Below are positions 1-8,770 of a stretch of 46,549 nt of DNA, piece after piece. Numbering within the stretch: the stretch's first letter is position 1; each line of letters begins with the position of its first letter. The position numbers and the translations under genes are program-made. Origin of the DNA: Candidatus Fimousia stercorigallinarum (GTDB lineage: Bacteria > Bacillota > Clostridia > Lachnospirales > Lachnospiraceae). The stretch covers positions 1 through 46,549 of the forward strand of contig DVKZ01000031.1 in NCBI GenBank assembly GCA_018715775.1, given 5' to 3'. The notes beneath the pieces were generated by a model. That model saw only the letters and a program-made list of their open reading frames with translations. It did not search any database and was not told the DNA's origin.

Positions 1-339
1 AAGACATATCAGGACAGTCTGTTTTTTATATCATCCCCTTTTTGAAGTTACCAAGCACAAAATAACTGAATAGTCGAAAAAATTCACAATATTATCTGAC
101 TATTTCTTTTGTGTTTCGCAAACACCTATAAAAAAAATAAACTTTCTGTAAAGCCAATAAAACGAAAAATAACATCAATTACAATTATTTACAAAATAAC
201 ACATTTGCAACGAAATATAAATATATGGAAATCAAAAGATGTGCAATGTCACAAAAAATGAGGTTTTTACAACACCAAAAAATGTACGATTTCATGAAAA
301 AACGATATGATTAAGACAGATCAGAAAGGAAGTGAGAAC
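1..339. other. AT-rich intergenic region upstream of the GH27 operon
   Basis: No open reading frame with a credible ribosome binding site is visible here on either strand. The stretch is very AT-rich. The one ordered element is an interrupted palindrome at 111-125 (GTGTTT, centre CGC, AAACAC), which could be an operator for the sugar operon that follows. No convincing -35/-10 pair was found, so the operon promoter is not placed. Confidence 0.5.
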
Positions 340-1536
340 ATGATAGCAAAGAGACCACCAATGGGATGGAATTCTTGGAACACATTCGGAAAAGACATTA
401 ATGAAACGCTTGTATTTGAAATAGCAGACATCATGGTAAAGGAAGGATATTTAGAAAAAGGATATGAATATCTGGTAATTGATGACTGCTGGGCATTAAA
501 AGAAAGAGATGCGGAAGGAAATCTCGTTCCGGATCCGGAAAAATTTCCTCACGGCATGAAATATGTAGCAGATTATGTGCACAATGCAGGATTAAAAATA
601 GGCATTTATTCCTGTGCCGGAATTTTGACTTGTGCCGGATATCCGTCCAGTTACGATCATGAATATGAAGATGCGCGGCTGTTTGCATCATGGGGAATTG
701 ACTTCCTGAAATATGATTTTTGCAACTTCCCGCAAAATGCAGACTGTAAGACAAGATATTTGACGATGAGCATGGCGTTAAAAGCGACCGGACGAGAAAT
801 CTTATTTTCTGCCTGCAACTGGGGAAGAGAAGAGTCGTGGAGTTGGATGCGCTCCATTGGGGCGCATATGTACCGCTCGACAGGAGATATTTTTGATAAT
901 TACCGGTCCTTTATAAACATCTTCCAATCACAGGTAGAGCATTTGTGTCAGTCCGGACCGTATTGTTTTAATGATCTGGATATGCTGACGGTAGGAATGT
1001 ATAACCAGGGAAATGTGGCGGTCGGAAAACCATGTACAGAGAATGAGTATCGGATGCAGTTTACGCTTTGGTGTCTGGTAGGAACTCCGTTATTTATCGG
1101 GGCGGATCTAAGAAGTATCTGTCCGAAGTTGAAAGATATGCTGCAGAACAAAGCTCTTCTTGAGATTGATCAGGACGAGGAGAGCAGACCGCCGTATCTT
1201 GTAAGCAAACGAAGCGTGCATGTCCCGGTTTCCGATGAGGAAAGAAAGACAGCAATCGAACCGTTAAAACGGATCGGAGGACAGCTTCTGACGTTTCTGA
1301 AAATCCTGAGTGATTTTGAATTCGTCATTGCCTATTACAATCTTCATACGGATGAGCACGAGATATTATGCAGCTTTGCAGATGCCGGAATTCCGCTTGC
1401 GAGCGGCTATGGGCTTTCTATGACAGATGTATTCACGGGGGAAAATATCGGGGTTGTCAATGATTATCACAAAGTATCGGTTACCGGTCATGACTGTAGG
1501 CTGTACCGCTGTAAAATGGTGAAGATCGATGCTTAG
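340..1536 (+). CDS. Glycoside hydrolase family 27, probable alpha-galactosidase
   Basis: Predicted cytoplasmic (no signal peptide) retaining alpha-galactosidase that removes terminal alpha-galactosyl residues from oligosaccharides. The start at 340 is chosen because AAAGGAAG lies just before it; the longer ORF from 307 has no such signal. The 398-residue protein opens with the family signature MGWNSWN (residues 8-14), carries DDCW (48-51), the catalytic nucleophile Asp126 in KYDFC, the CNWG substrate loop near 159-162, and the presumed acid/base Asp183 in STGDI. The CNWG loop is the alpha-galactosidase type rather than the N-acetylgalactosaminidase type, but other GH27 activities such as beta-L-arabinopyranosidase cannot be excluded. 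It is the first gene of a coupled operon with a zinc-ribbon protein and a sugar-binding lipoprotein, which supports a role in using imported galactosides. Confidence 0.9.
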   Translation: MIAKRPPMGWNSWNTFGKDINETLVFEIADIMVKEGYLEKGYEYLVIDDCWALKERDAEGNLVPDPEKFPHGMKYVADYVHNAGLKIGIYSCAGILTCAGYPSSYDHEYEDARLFASWGIDFLKYDFCNFPQNADCKTRYLTMSMALKATGREILFSACNWGREESWSWMRSIGAHMYRSTGDIFDNYRSFINIFQSQVEHLCQSGPYCFNDLDMLTVGMYNQGNVAVGKPCTENEYRMQFTLWCLVGTPLFIGADLRSICPKLKDMLQNKALLEIDQDEESRPPYLVSKRSVHVPVSDEERKTAIEPLKRIGGQLLTFLKILSDFEFVIAYYNLHTDEHEILCSFADAGIPLASGYGLSMTDVFTGENIGVVNDYHKVSVTGHDCRLYRCKMVKIDA

Positions 1537-1795
1537 CAGAATGAGGGAAAACGAACATTGTCATCGCTGTCAGAAAGAAATATGCAGCGATGAGATCGCA
1601 ATGACAAAAAAACTGATCAATCGAGGAACGACAGAATACTATTGTTTTGACTGCCTTGCGAATTTTTTTGACATCACAAAGCAGGATGTGATTTTGATGA
1701 TGGAGCATCACAAAGCGATGGGGTGTACCTTATTTGTTTCCAACCGGATGGACAGTCCGGAAAAAATATATTATAAACAAGGAGGAGAAATATGA
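1529..1795 (+). CDS. Small zinc-ribbon-like protein, function unknown
   Basis: An 88-residue protein with two CxxC knuckles (Cys11/Cys14 and Cys39/Cys42), the pattern of a one-zinc ribbon, followed by a helical tail with a paired His-His near residue 60. The start overlaps the end of the GH27 gene by 8 bases and the stop overlaps the start of the next gene by 4, so it sits tightly inside a translationally coupled operon. An alternative start at 1541 would keep all four cysteines. I do not recognise a characterised family. Its position between a glycosidase and a sugar-binding protein suggests it is co-expressed with them, but nothing in the sequence shows whether it binds nucleic acid or protein. 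Confidence 0.7.
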   Translation: MLSRMRENEHCHRCQKEICSDEIAMTKKLINRGTTEYYCFDCLANFFDITKQDVILMMEHHKAMGCTLFVSNRMDSPEKIYYKQGGEI

Positions 1796-3075
1796 AACTC
1801 AAAAAAATTTTGGCTGTTCTTATGACAGCAATCCTTATTGTCGGCACGTTTACAGCTTGTGGATCTGATTCAGGTGATTCTTCATCTGATAGTGACGGTG
1901 TAAGCTTTACGATTTTTAATTCCAAAACGGAATTACAGGAAGATTTACAGGAAGCCGCGGACAAATACGGGGAAGAAAATGGCGTGAATATCGAAGTTTA
2001 CTATTCAAATGACACAGTTTCCGCTCATTTGGCAACAAAATACGCGTCCAAAGAACCATATACATTAAATATGGTAGATGCAAAAGATGTTTATTCTCTT
2101 GGTGCTCAGTACGGATATGATATGAGCTCAGCAGAATGGGTATCCGATACAGATTATGCAATCTCCGTTGATGACAAAGTAGTCGGATTCCCGGTATGTA
2201 TCGAAGCCCGCGGTCTGTTGTTCAATGCACATGCAATTGAAGAAACATTGGGAGAAGAATTTGACCCTGCAAGCATTCAGACGTTAGATGATCTTACAGC
2301 AATCTGTGACAGATTAGTGGATGCTGGTATGGAACATCCGACAGCGATCTTAAAACCGGATTGGTCTTTAGCAGCGCATTACTTACAGCAGATGTATGAA
2401 GAACGCGAAGATGTAGACGGATTCATCGATTCCCTGTATGCAGGTGAAGCAGATGTTGCATCAGATGAAAAATTCAACGCATTAATGGACACATTTGACG
2501 TATTGATGAAATACAATTTATTTGGCGATGCTCCGATCTCTGTAGAAGATGAACAGGTTCATCAGGCATTATCAGAAGGCCAGGTTGCATTCCAGTTCGG
2601 CGGATGCTGGGAATGGAATGACATCATCGACTTTGATTATACAGGTGATGTAGGAATCATGCCGGTTCCACAGAACGTTCAGGATGACTACACAGGTAAA
2701 CTTGTGGGCGGTGGTTCTAAATACTTTTATATTGATAACAGCGAATACACAACAGATGAACAGCGCGAAGCCGCTATGGATTTCTTAAATTGGTTTGCAA
2801 GCTCTGACGAAGGAAAGACTTTTGTATCTGAAACATGTGCAATGGTTACTCCATTTAAGAGTAATGACGTAGAATGTGCAAATGAACTGGGTGTATACGT
2901 AAAACAATATGTAGATGAAGGAAAACTCGTTCCAAACTATGACTACGATCCGGATGACCATTATTCGGTACTTGGTACAAAGATGCAGCAATATCTGGCA
3001 GGTCAGCTTGACCGTGAAGGATTAGCAAAAGAAATCGAGACCTACTGGGCAAATGTAACACCGGTAGAACACTAA
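1792..3075 (+). CDS. ABC transporter sugar-binding lipoprotein
   Basis: A 427-residue family 1 extracellular solute-binding protein. It has a short basic N-terminus, a hydrophobic segment and a lipobox ending in Cys23 (FTAC), then a Ser/Asp/Gly-rich linker, so it should be a lipid-anchored receptor at the outer face of the membrane. The strong site AAGGAGGAG precedes the start, which overlaps the zinc-ribbon stop as ATGA. The body is acidic and rich in Trp/Tyr near GGCWEWND, as expected for carbohydrate binding. No permease or ATPase gene follows: a terminator and a convergent AraC gene come next, so the partner permeases must be encoded elsewhere. Family membership is clear; the ligand is inferred to be a galactoside only from the neighbouring GH27. 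Confidence 0.85.
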   Translation: MKLKKILAVLMTAILIVGTFTACGSDSGDSSSDSDGVSFTIFNSKTELQEDLQEAADKYGEENGVNIEVYYSNDTVSAHLATKYASKEPYTLNMVDAKDVYSLGAQYGYDMSSAEWVSDTDYAISVDDKVVGFPVCIEARGLLFNAHAIEETLGEEFDPASIQTLDDLTAICDRLVDAGMEHPTAILKPDWSLAAHYLQQMYEEREDVDGFIDSLYAGEADVASDEKFNALMDTFDVLMKYNLFGDAPISVEDEQVHQALSEGQVAFQFGGCWEWNDIIDFDYTGDVGIMPVPQNVQDDYTGKLVGGGSKYFYIDNSEYTTDEQREAAMDFLNWFASSDEGKTFVSETCAMVTPFKSNDVECANELGVYVKQYVDEGKLVPNYDYDPDDHYSVLGTKMQQYLAGQLDREGLAKEIETYWANVTPVEH

Positions 3076-3148
3076 AAAGCTCTTCATTCATAACATTAAA
3101 TATATATGTTATGTATCAAAATAGTATATTTTGACAGTAAAAGAAAAT

Positions 3149-3180
3149 CGGAGGTTTATGCCTCCGGTTTTTCTTTTTTC
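3149..3180 (+). terminator. Bidirectional intrinsic terminator
   Basis: A CGGAGG / CCTCCG hairpin with a 6-base loop is followed on the + strand by a T-rich run and preceded by an A-rich run. It can end the GH27 operon rightward and the AraC gene leftward; the AraC stop codon lies in the loop. Confidence 0.8.
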
Positions 3181-4034
3181 AAGTGATCTCTATATTTTTT
3201 TGGACTGAATCCATACAGTTTTTTAAAACTTTCGGAAAAAGAAAAGGAATTCGTATATCCGACTTCATCCGAGATTTCCTGAACGGTCATATTCGTCGTG
3301 CGAAGCAAGTTGCCTGCCTGTTCCAGACGGTAATTGAGCAGATACGTCTGCGGCGAAATATTCATCTTATTTTTAAAAATTCTGGACAGATAGTATCGGG
3401 AAATCCCGATGTGTTTTGCGACATCGCTCACCTGAATCCGAGCATAATTGCGATGGATATAATCCAGAGCTGAATTTACATAGACATCTGACGGATAGCT
3501 GTTTAAGTTTTTGCGTGGATGCTGTTCCGAATAAGATTTTACGAGCAAAGCAATTGCTTCATATAAAAATGATGTACGCAAAAGTTCGTTTTCGATGATC
3601 AATTCGTGGTGGTTCAATATCTTTTCTGCAATGTTCAAAAATGTACCGGAATCCATATAGGCGTCCCGCACCGGATGCTCCAGTGTGATTCCTGCCTTTT
3701 CCAGAAAATATGCTGCACGAATGCCGCCGAAAGAAATCCAGGTATAATACCAGGGATCTTTCGGATCCGAATAATAATATACTTCTACATCGGGAAACGT
3801 TGTAAAAATCTGTCCGTCGGTTACTGTATAGGTCTTTCCATTCATTTTCAAATAGCCTTTTCCATGAAGAACCATATGAACATGATAATCATCCCGAATG
3901 ATTGGGCCAAATGTTTTATCCGGTCTGCAGCGTTCAATGCCGCAGACGGTCAGACATAATTCTTCGGTTTCTTTCATGCGGCTGCCAAGCCAGCGAAAGT
4001 TTGCATCTACCCGGTAATTTTTCTCATCTAGCAT
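3156..4034 (-). CDS. AraC family transcriptional regulator
   Basis: An AraC/XylS regulator with an N-terminal cupin-like sensing domain (about residues 40-160) and a C-terminal double helix-turn-helix ending near SPKKYRDHL. The ORF is open from 4115, but that start overlaps trpB and has no ribosome binding site, and the extension runs through a strong hairpin; the internal ATG at 4034, 8 bases after GCAGGT, is preferred (292 residues). It is convergent with the GH27 operon, whose sugar genes are its likeliest targets by proximity. Such cupin-AraC proteins usually bind a sugar and activate glycoside-use genes; the ligand is not evident here. Confidence 0.85.
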   Translation of the reverse strand: MLDEKNYRVDANFRWLGSRMKETEELCLTVCGIERCRPDKTFGPIIRDDYHVHMVLHGKGYLKMNGKTYTVTDGQIFTTFPDVEVYYYSDPKDPWYYTWISFGGIRAAYFLEKAGITLEHPVRDAYMDSGTFLNIAEKILNHHELIIENELLRTSFLYEAIALLVKSYSEQHPRKNLNSYPSDVYVNSALDYIHRNYARIQVSDVAKHIGISRYYLSRIFKNKMNISPQTYLLNYRLEQAGNLLRTTNMTVQEISDEVGYTNSFSFSESFKKLYGFSPKKYRDHLKKEKPEA

Positions 4035-4067
4035 AGTAATACCTGCTTTCACTGTTTGTTCATTGGA

Positions 4068-4097
4068 TGCCGCCGGATTTTCCGGCGGCAGTTTTTT
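4068..4097 (+). terminator. Terminator-like hairpin, rightward polarity
   Basis: A perfect 10-bp GC-rich stem (TGCCGCCGGA / TCCGGCGGCA) with a TTT loop is followed by GTTTTTT on the + strand only. It lies between two leftward genes, just past the trpB stop, and has no T-run in their direction. See findings. Confidence 0.6.
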
Positions 4098-5310
4098 ATA
4101 AGTATTTTTCACCATATCCGTAGTTTTCTACAACATAATCAATATCTTTGTCACCGCGTCCGCTCAGGCAGACTAAAATAGAACCGCGTTTCATTTCCTG
4201 GGCCTTTTTTACTGCGTAAGCGACCGCGTGAGAACTTTCTATTGCAGGAATGATACCTTCGTAGCGCGACAACTCAAAGAAGGCTTTCATTGCCTCTTCA
4301 TCATCGACCGTTTCGTAAGTGACTCTGCCAAGATCGTGAAGGAATGCATGTTCCGGACCGACGGATGGATAATCAAGGCCACTGGCGATAGAGTATACAG
4401 GGGCAGGTTCACCGTCATCATCCTTTAACATAATGCTTTCAAATCCATGCATCACACCTTTTTCTCCATAAGTCATAGAAGCGGCGTGATCTCCGAGTTT
4501 CGCACCGCGTCCTAACGGTTCTACACCGACGATATCGACCGGTTCATCCACAAATGGGATAAACATGCCGATGGAGTTGCTTCCGCCGCCGACACAGGCA
4601 CAGACAACATCCGGGAGCAGACCGGTCATCTCCATAAACTGCTCTTTGGCTTCGTATCCGACAACAGACTGGAAATCGCGGACCATCAGCGGAAATGGAT
4701 GCGGTCCAAGTGCCGAGCCGATACAATAGATGGAATCCTTGTAATTTTTTGCATAAGAAGTAAAAGCGGAATCTACGGCTTCTTTTAGTGTTTTCAGACC
4801 ATGAGATACCGGAACGACTTTTGCACCGAGGATCTTCATTCGAGTGACATTCGGAGCCTGTTTTGCAATATCTACTTCGCCCATGTGGATTTCGCATTCC
4901 AGACCGAAAAATGCAGCAGCAGTCGCAAGAGCTACGCCATGCTGTCCGGCACCGGTTTCTGCGATCAGACGCTTTTTGCCCATAAACTTTGCAAGCAGTC
5001 CTTCTCCCATACAGTGATTGAGTTTATGAGCACCCGTATGATTCAGATCTTCCCGTTTCAAATAAATCTGACAGTTGCCATATCGTTTCGATAATCGTTC
5101 GCAGTGATAAACAGGCGTCGGTCTGCCCTGAAATTCTTTCCGGATCCGGCGCAGTTCATTGATAAATTGTGAAGAATGGCAGATCGTCTGATAGGCTTCT
5201 GAAATCTCTTCAAATGCCGGTTTCAATTCATCACTCAGATAAGCGCCGCCATAAGGACCAAAACGACCATTCTGGTCAGGATAATTTCTTAAATACGTTC
5301 TGTAATCCAT
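4096..5310 (-). CDS. trpB: Tryptophan synthase beta chain
   Basis: PLP enzyme that joins indole and L-serine to make L-tryptophan. The 404-residue protein contains the PLP lysine Lys96 in HTGAHKLN, the catalytic glutamate Glu118 in AETGAGQHG, the phosphate-binding GGGSN loop (241-245), GPHPFP near 202-207, and the C-terminal CLSGRGDKD motif. It is full length for canonical TrpB. The start follows TAGGAGGG. There is no trpA, trpE, trpD, trpC or trpF in the window, so it is a stand-alone beta chain; it may salvage indole or pair with an alpha subunit encoded elsewhere. A LysR gene lies immediately upstream on the same strand. No Trp-rich leader peptide or T-box was seen in the 120 bases before it. 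Confidence 0.93.
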   Translation of the reverse strand: MDYRTYLRNYPDQNGRFGPYGGAYLSDELKPAFEEISEAYQTICHSSQFINELRRIRKEFQGRPTPVYHCERLSKRYGNCQIYLKREDLNHTGAHKLNHCMGEGLLAKFMGKKRLIAETGAGQHGVALATAAAFFGLECEIHMGEVDIAKQAPNVTRMKILGAKVVPVSHGLKTLKEAVDSAFTSYAKNYKDSIYCIGSALGPHPFPLMVRDFQSVVGYEAKEQFMEMTGLLPDVVCACVGGGSNSIGMFIPFVDEPVDIVGVEPLGRGAKLGDHAASMTYGEKGVMHGFESIMLKDDDGEPAPVYSIASGLDYPSVGPEHAFLHDLGRVTYETVDDEEAMKAFFELSRYEGIIPAIESSHAVAYAVKKAQEMKRGSILVCLSGRGDKDIDYVVENYGYGEKYL

Positions 5311-5432
5311 AAATACCCTCCTATATCATACATTATTTCTTTTGTTTTATTTTACCATGTAATAAGACGGATTTGGAACTGTAAGTTGTGAAAATGCACA
5401 AAAAGTTATTTAGAAAATGGATATTCGTTTTT

Positions 5433-6335
5433 TTATATCTGTGGATTTGTTCCTGCAAAATATGCCAAAGTAAATTCCAGGAATTGTTTGTCGGCATGTG
5501 TCAGATAACGGTTCTTTTTCCAGCTTAATCCGATGGTGGTGATACATGGCGGATCGGAAACTTCAATATAGCGAAGATAACCATTTTGATACAATGGGTC
5601 TTTTAGGAGTGGAGAAAGCGGAGAAAAAGCAATCCCCAGTCCGTTTTTTATATAATTTGGAATCGAAGAAGTATCCGATGTCTCTATGATCAGGCGCGGA
5701 TGGATGCTGGTAGACGAAAAAAAGCGATCTGCAAGTTCACGGATGCCATAACCGGGAAGTGCGGTAATAAAATCCTCATTTTCCAGTTCGCGCAACGTGA
5801 TCGTATCATGCCGGTCCAGCCAGTGGCCAGGAGGATAGATGATCGGACATGTTTCCTCAATCAGGCTGATCGTACTGATCTGATCATTTTCCGGGATCAG
5901 CGGTGCGCAGATCGCAAAATCGATCTCTTCCGTGCAAAGCTGTTGGATCAGAGAATCTCTTCTGGCAGAAGTCTGATGAAAATCGATATCCGGAATCTGC
6001 TTTTTCAACTGGGAAAGCAGACCGCATATATACAGGCTGGCATTTGTGATAATAGAAACGGAATGTTCTCTTTTTTTGGCGAGATCCGCCAGCTCTTTCT
6101 TCGCATTATGTAATTCAAAAAAGATCGTCTGAACCCGTGTATAGAAGAGTTTTCCAAATGAATTGAGCCGGATCCGGCGTCCGACATGGTCAAATAAGGG
6201 GACGCCCAGTTCTGTTTCGAGTTCCGTAATTGTCTTACTGATAAACGGCTGCGCGACATCTAACTGTTTTGCCGCCTTTGTCATATGTTCTAATTCCGCT
6301 ACTGTCTTGAAAAAAATCAGATGTTTCATTTCCAT
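5433..6335 (-). CDS. LysR family transcriptional regulator
   Basis: A 300-residue LysR-type regulator. The N-terminal winged helix-turn-helix covers about residues 3-62 (QLDVAQPFISKTITELE), and a periplasmic-binding-like effector domain follows to about 290. The start follows AAGGAGAT by 7 bases. It diverges from the crotonase/CoA-transferase operon across a 172-bp AT-rich gap, the classic LysR arrangement, so it probably controls that operon and itself; it could also act on trpB, which lies downstream on the same strand. The effector is unknown, though a carboxylate or its CoA ester would fit the neighbours. Confidence 0.9.
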   Translation of the reverse strand: MEMKHLIFFKTVAELEHMTKAAKQLDVAQPFISKTITELETELGVPLFDHVGRRIRLNSFGKLFYTRVQTIFFELHNAKKELADLAKKREHSVSIITNASLYICGLLSQLKKQIPDIDFHQTSARRDSLIQQLCTEEIDFAICAPLIPENDQISTISLIEETCPIIYPPGHWLDRHDTITLRELENEDFITALPGYGIRELADRFFSSTSIHPRLIIETSDTSSIPNYIKNGLGIAFSPLSPLLKDPLYQNGYLRYIEVSDPPCITTIGLSWKKNRYLTHADKQFLEFTLAYFAGTNPQI

Positions 6336-6446
6336 AATCTTATCTCCTTGTCCTTGTTCATATTATACAATACATGCATAGAAAAAGGAATTTTTTTGTA
6401 CATAATTTATAAATAATTAATTATATATTCATATAAAAATATATAT

Positions 6447-6476
6447 TTTACAGTCATAAAAACCGTCCTTTATAAT
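6447..6476 (+). promoter_or_regulatory. Sigma-A promoter of the crotonase/CoA-transferase operon
   Basis: TTTACA (6447-6452), an 18-bp spacer and TATAAT (6471-6476) stand 31 bases before the ATG at 6508. The upstream gap toward the LysR gene is rich in short AT palindromes in which LysR sites could lie, but no single box stands out. Confidence 0.75.
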
Positions 6477-6507
6477 AGAAGTAAAGATGTAAGGAAGGAG
6501 CGGTTTT

Positions 6508-7302
6508 ATGGAATTAAAGAAACTCATTTACACGGTCGAAGATGGGATTGCAGTGATCACGATGAATTATATGAAAAATCTGAATGCCATCGATGAGCAA
6601 ATGGCGGATGAATTGATGTATGTTGTCGAGACAGCTGAAAAGGATCCGGACGTTAAAGTTGTTGTGTTAAAAGGATCGGACAGAGCATTTTCTGCAGGCG
6701 GTGACATTGGATATTTTTATCAGCTGATCCAGGCAGGCGGCGAAGTAAATATGGATGGGTTGATCGCTAAGGTAGGAGTCGTTGCGGATGGATTGAAACG
6801 GATGAGTAAGATGGTGATCACATCCGTCTGCGGAGCTGCAGCAGGCGCCGGTGTCAGCTTGGCTCTGGGCGGTGATTTTATGATCTGTGCGGATAATGCC
6901 AAATTTATTCTGGCATTTGTGAATCTTGGGCTTGTGCCGGATACCGGAGCGACATATTTGCTTTCAAAGAGCATTGGAGTGACGCGGGCATTGGAACTTG
7001 CGGCAACCGGACGTCCGGTCAGCGCGAAGGAAGCAAAGGAACTTGGACTTGTCTATAAAATTACGACAAAAGAAGATCTGGATGCAGAGACGATGAAGTT
7101 TGCGAAAAAACTGGCTTCGGGTCCGCTGCTTTCTTATAAAAATATTAAAAAGCAGATTTATGATGCTAACTTTGCGGATTATAAAAAATGGCTGAATGAA
7201 ACCGAAATCCCGACACAGCGGGAATGTGCAGCTTCGATGGATTTTCAGGAAGGATGCAAGGCATTTATGGAAAAACGGAAACCGGAGTTTGAAGGGAAAT
7301 AA
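6508..7302 (+). CDS. Enoyl-CoA hydratase/isomerase (crotonase) family protein
   Basis: A 264-residue crotonase-fold enzyme acting on a CoA thioester. Oxyanion-hole segments are visible at SAGGD (62-66) and GAAAGAG (109-115). The segment GLVPDTGATYLL places Asp145 where PaaG-type and delta3-delta2 isomerases carry their catalytic acid, and the QPE motif of classical hydratases is replaced by LAF; isomerase chemistry is therefore as likely as hydration. The start follows AAGGAAGGAG. It heads an operon with a two-subunit CoA-transferase, which would supply its CoA-ester substrate. The physiological substrate is unknown. Confidence 0.88.
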   Translation: MELKKLIYTVEDGIAVITMNYMKNLNAIDEQMADELMYVVETAEKDPDVKVVVLKGSDRAFSAGGDIGYFYQLIQAGGEVNMDGLIAKVGVVADGLKRMSKMVITSVCGAAAGAGVSLALGGDFMICADNAKFILAFVNLGLVPDTGATYLLSKSIGVTRALELAATGRPVSAKEAKELGLVYKITTKEDLDAETMKFAKKLASGPLLSYKNIKKQIYDANFADYKKWLNETEIPTQRECAASMDFQEGCKAFMEKRKPEFEGK

Positions 7303-7329
7303 CTGCGAGACGGAAAGGTGGGAACCAAT

Positions 7330-8049
7330 TTGAGATCAAAAGTTGTAAATTTAGAAGAAGCGCTTACAATCTTTCAAGATGGACAGACGATCATGTTCGG
7401 TGACTGGCATGGCGAACTTTCCGCCGAAGAAATCATAACCGGCATGCTTGAAAAAGGCGTAAAAGATATTGATGCCATTGCTGTTTCCGGAGGGATGCCG
7501 GATCAGGGGCTTGGAAGGCTGATCGCAGCACATCGTGTAAAAAGCCTGGCAACAACGCATATCGGATTAAATCCGGTGGCCCGCGATCAGATGTTTGCCG
7601 GAGAATTGGAAGTAGAATTTATCCCTCAGGGAACCTTTGCGGAACGGATCCGATGCGGGGGCGCAGGACTCGGGGGATGCCTGACGCCGACCGGCGTTGG
7701 TACCGACGTGGAAAAAGGCAAGCAAAAATTGACGATCAATGGCAAAGAATATTTACTGGAACTGCCAATGCATGCGGATGTAGCATTGATCAAAGCGTGG
7801 AAAGCGGATACCGCGGGCAACATTCAGTTCCGTCTGACGGGAAGAGCGACGAACAGTTATATGGCGTTTGCGGCGGATACTGTGCTGGTGGAAGTGGAAG
7901 AATTGGTGGAAGTCGGAGAACTGGGACCGGATGAAATCGATGTCGCTGCTCCGATTATCGATATGGTCTATGTGCGGACCGGAGAGAAGAAACCAATCTG
8001 CCCGATGTGGCAGCGTGCAAAGGCAAAAGCGGAAGGAGGTAGAAAGTAA
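7330..8049 (+). CDS. CoA-transferase subunit A
   Basis: Alpha subunit of a family I CoA-transferase (acetoacetate/3-oxoacid/glutaconate group), which together with the next gene moves CoA between an acyl-CoA and a free carboxylate. The best start is TTG at 7330, 6 to 8 bases after GGAAAGGTGGG; an in-frame GTG at 7318 lies inside that Shine-Dalgarno sequence. The protein has the CoA-binding GCLTPTGVGT segment and the GNIQFRLTGRATNSYMAFAAD region, which corresponds to the conserved GN(L/I)xF block of the family. It overlaps the subunit B start by one base. The exact carboxylate cannot be read from the sequence. Confidence 0.88.
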   Translation: MRSKVVNLEEALTIFQDGQTIMFGDWHGELSAEEIITGMLEKGVKDIDAIAVSGGMPDQGLGRLIAAHRVKSLATTHIGLNPVARDQMFAGELEVEFIPQGTFAERIRCGGAGLGGCLTPTGVGTDVEKGKQKLTINGKEYLLELPMHADVALIKAWKADTAGNIQFRLTGRATNSYMAFAADTVLVEVEELVEVGELGPDEIDVAAPIIDMVYVRTGEKKPICPMWQRAKAKAEGGRK

Positions 8050-8711
8050 TGGCAGGATTGACGGGACGTGCGTTGATTGCAGCGCGTTGTGCAAAGTTTT
8101 TTAAGGACGGCGATTTTGTGAATCTTGGAATCGGTCTTCCTCTGATGTGTGTAAATTATCTGCCGGAAGGCGTGGATCTCTGGCTGGAAGCGGAGATCGG
8201 AATTGTCGGATGTGGAGCTTCTCCTTCCTGGGAAGATGCAGATCCGGATCTGATTGATGCCGGCGGACAGCCTGCGTCTGTGATCAAGGGCGGAAGCGTG
8301 TGTGACCATGCGACATCGTTTGCATTTATCCGGGGCGGACATATCGACGCAGCGGTGCTTGGCACGTTACAGGTTGATCAGGAAGGAAATATCGCGAATT
8401 GGACGATTCCTGGAAAACTGGCACCGGGTATGGGCGGTGCGATGGATCTTTGTGCCGGTGTGAAGAAGATCATCGTGGCGACGGATCATTGTGAAAAGAG
8501 CGGAAAGTCAAAGATTTTAAAAAAATGTACGCTTCCATTGACTGGGGCAAAGTGTGTAACCGATATTGTGACGGAACGTTGTTATTTTGAAGTGACGAAA
8601 GACGGGCTGGTTCTTCGCGAATTGGCACACGGATATACGGTAGAAGATATCCGGGAGTGTACGGAAGCGGACTTTACGGTAGCGGAGCATGTTGCAGTGA
8701 TGGATGTATAA
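8049..8711 (+). CDS. CoA-transferase subunit B
   Basis: Beta subunit of the same family I CoA-transferase, 220 residues. VNLGIGLP (24-31) is the family GIG(I/L)P motif and EAEIGIVG (47-54) holds the expected catalytic glutamate Glu49, which forms the glutamyl-CoA thioester; the usual Asn after it (ENG) is Ile here. GGAMDL near residue 133 is the conserved GGAMDL motif. Its start overlaps the stop of subunit A (TAATG) and GGAGGT lies just upstream, so the two chains are made together. A bidirectional terminator follows. Confidence 0.9.
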   Translation: MAGLTGRALIAARCAKFFKDGDFVNLGIGLPLMCVNYLPEGVDLWLEAEIGIVGCGASPSWEDADPDLIDAGGQPASVIKGGSVCDHATSFAFIRGGHIDAAVLGTLQVDQEGNIANWTIPGKLAPGMGGAMDLCAGVKKIIVATDHCEKSGKSKILKKCTLPLTGAKCVTDIVTERCYFEVTKDGLVLRELAHGYTVEDIRECTEADFTVAEHVAVMDV

Positions 8712-8736
8712 TCCCTATCGCTTGTTAAATAAGAGA

Positions 8737-8770
8737 AAATAAGGGAAGCTGTAAAAAGCTTCCTTTATTT
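8737..8770. terminator. Bidirectional intrinsic terminator
   Basis: A 14-bp stem (AAATAAGGGAAGCT / AGCTTCCTTTATTT, one G-T pair) with a 6-base loop ends the CoA-transferase operon and, on the other strand, the convergent LysR gene. Confidence 0.8.

Noticed and set aside
4035..4115. Longer AraC protein starting at 4115 inside trpB
   Set aside because: No ribosome binding site, and the extra 27 codons run through the perfect hairpin at 4068-4090; the start at 4034 has a Shine-Dalgarno sequence.
5311..5432. trp attenuator or T-box before trpB
   Set aside because: No Trp-codon run, no T-box sequence and no terminator/antiterminator pair in these 122 bases.
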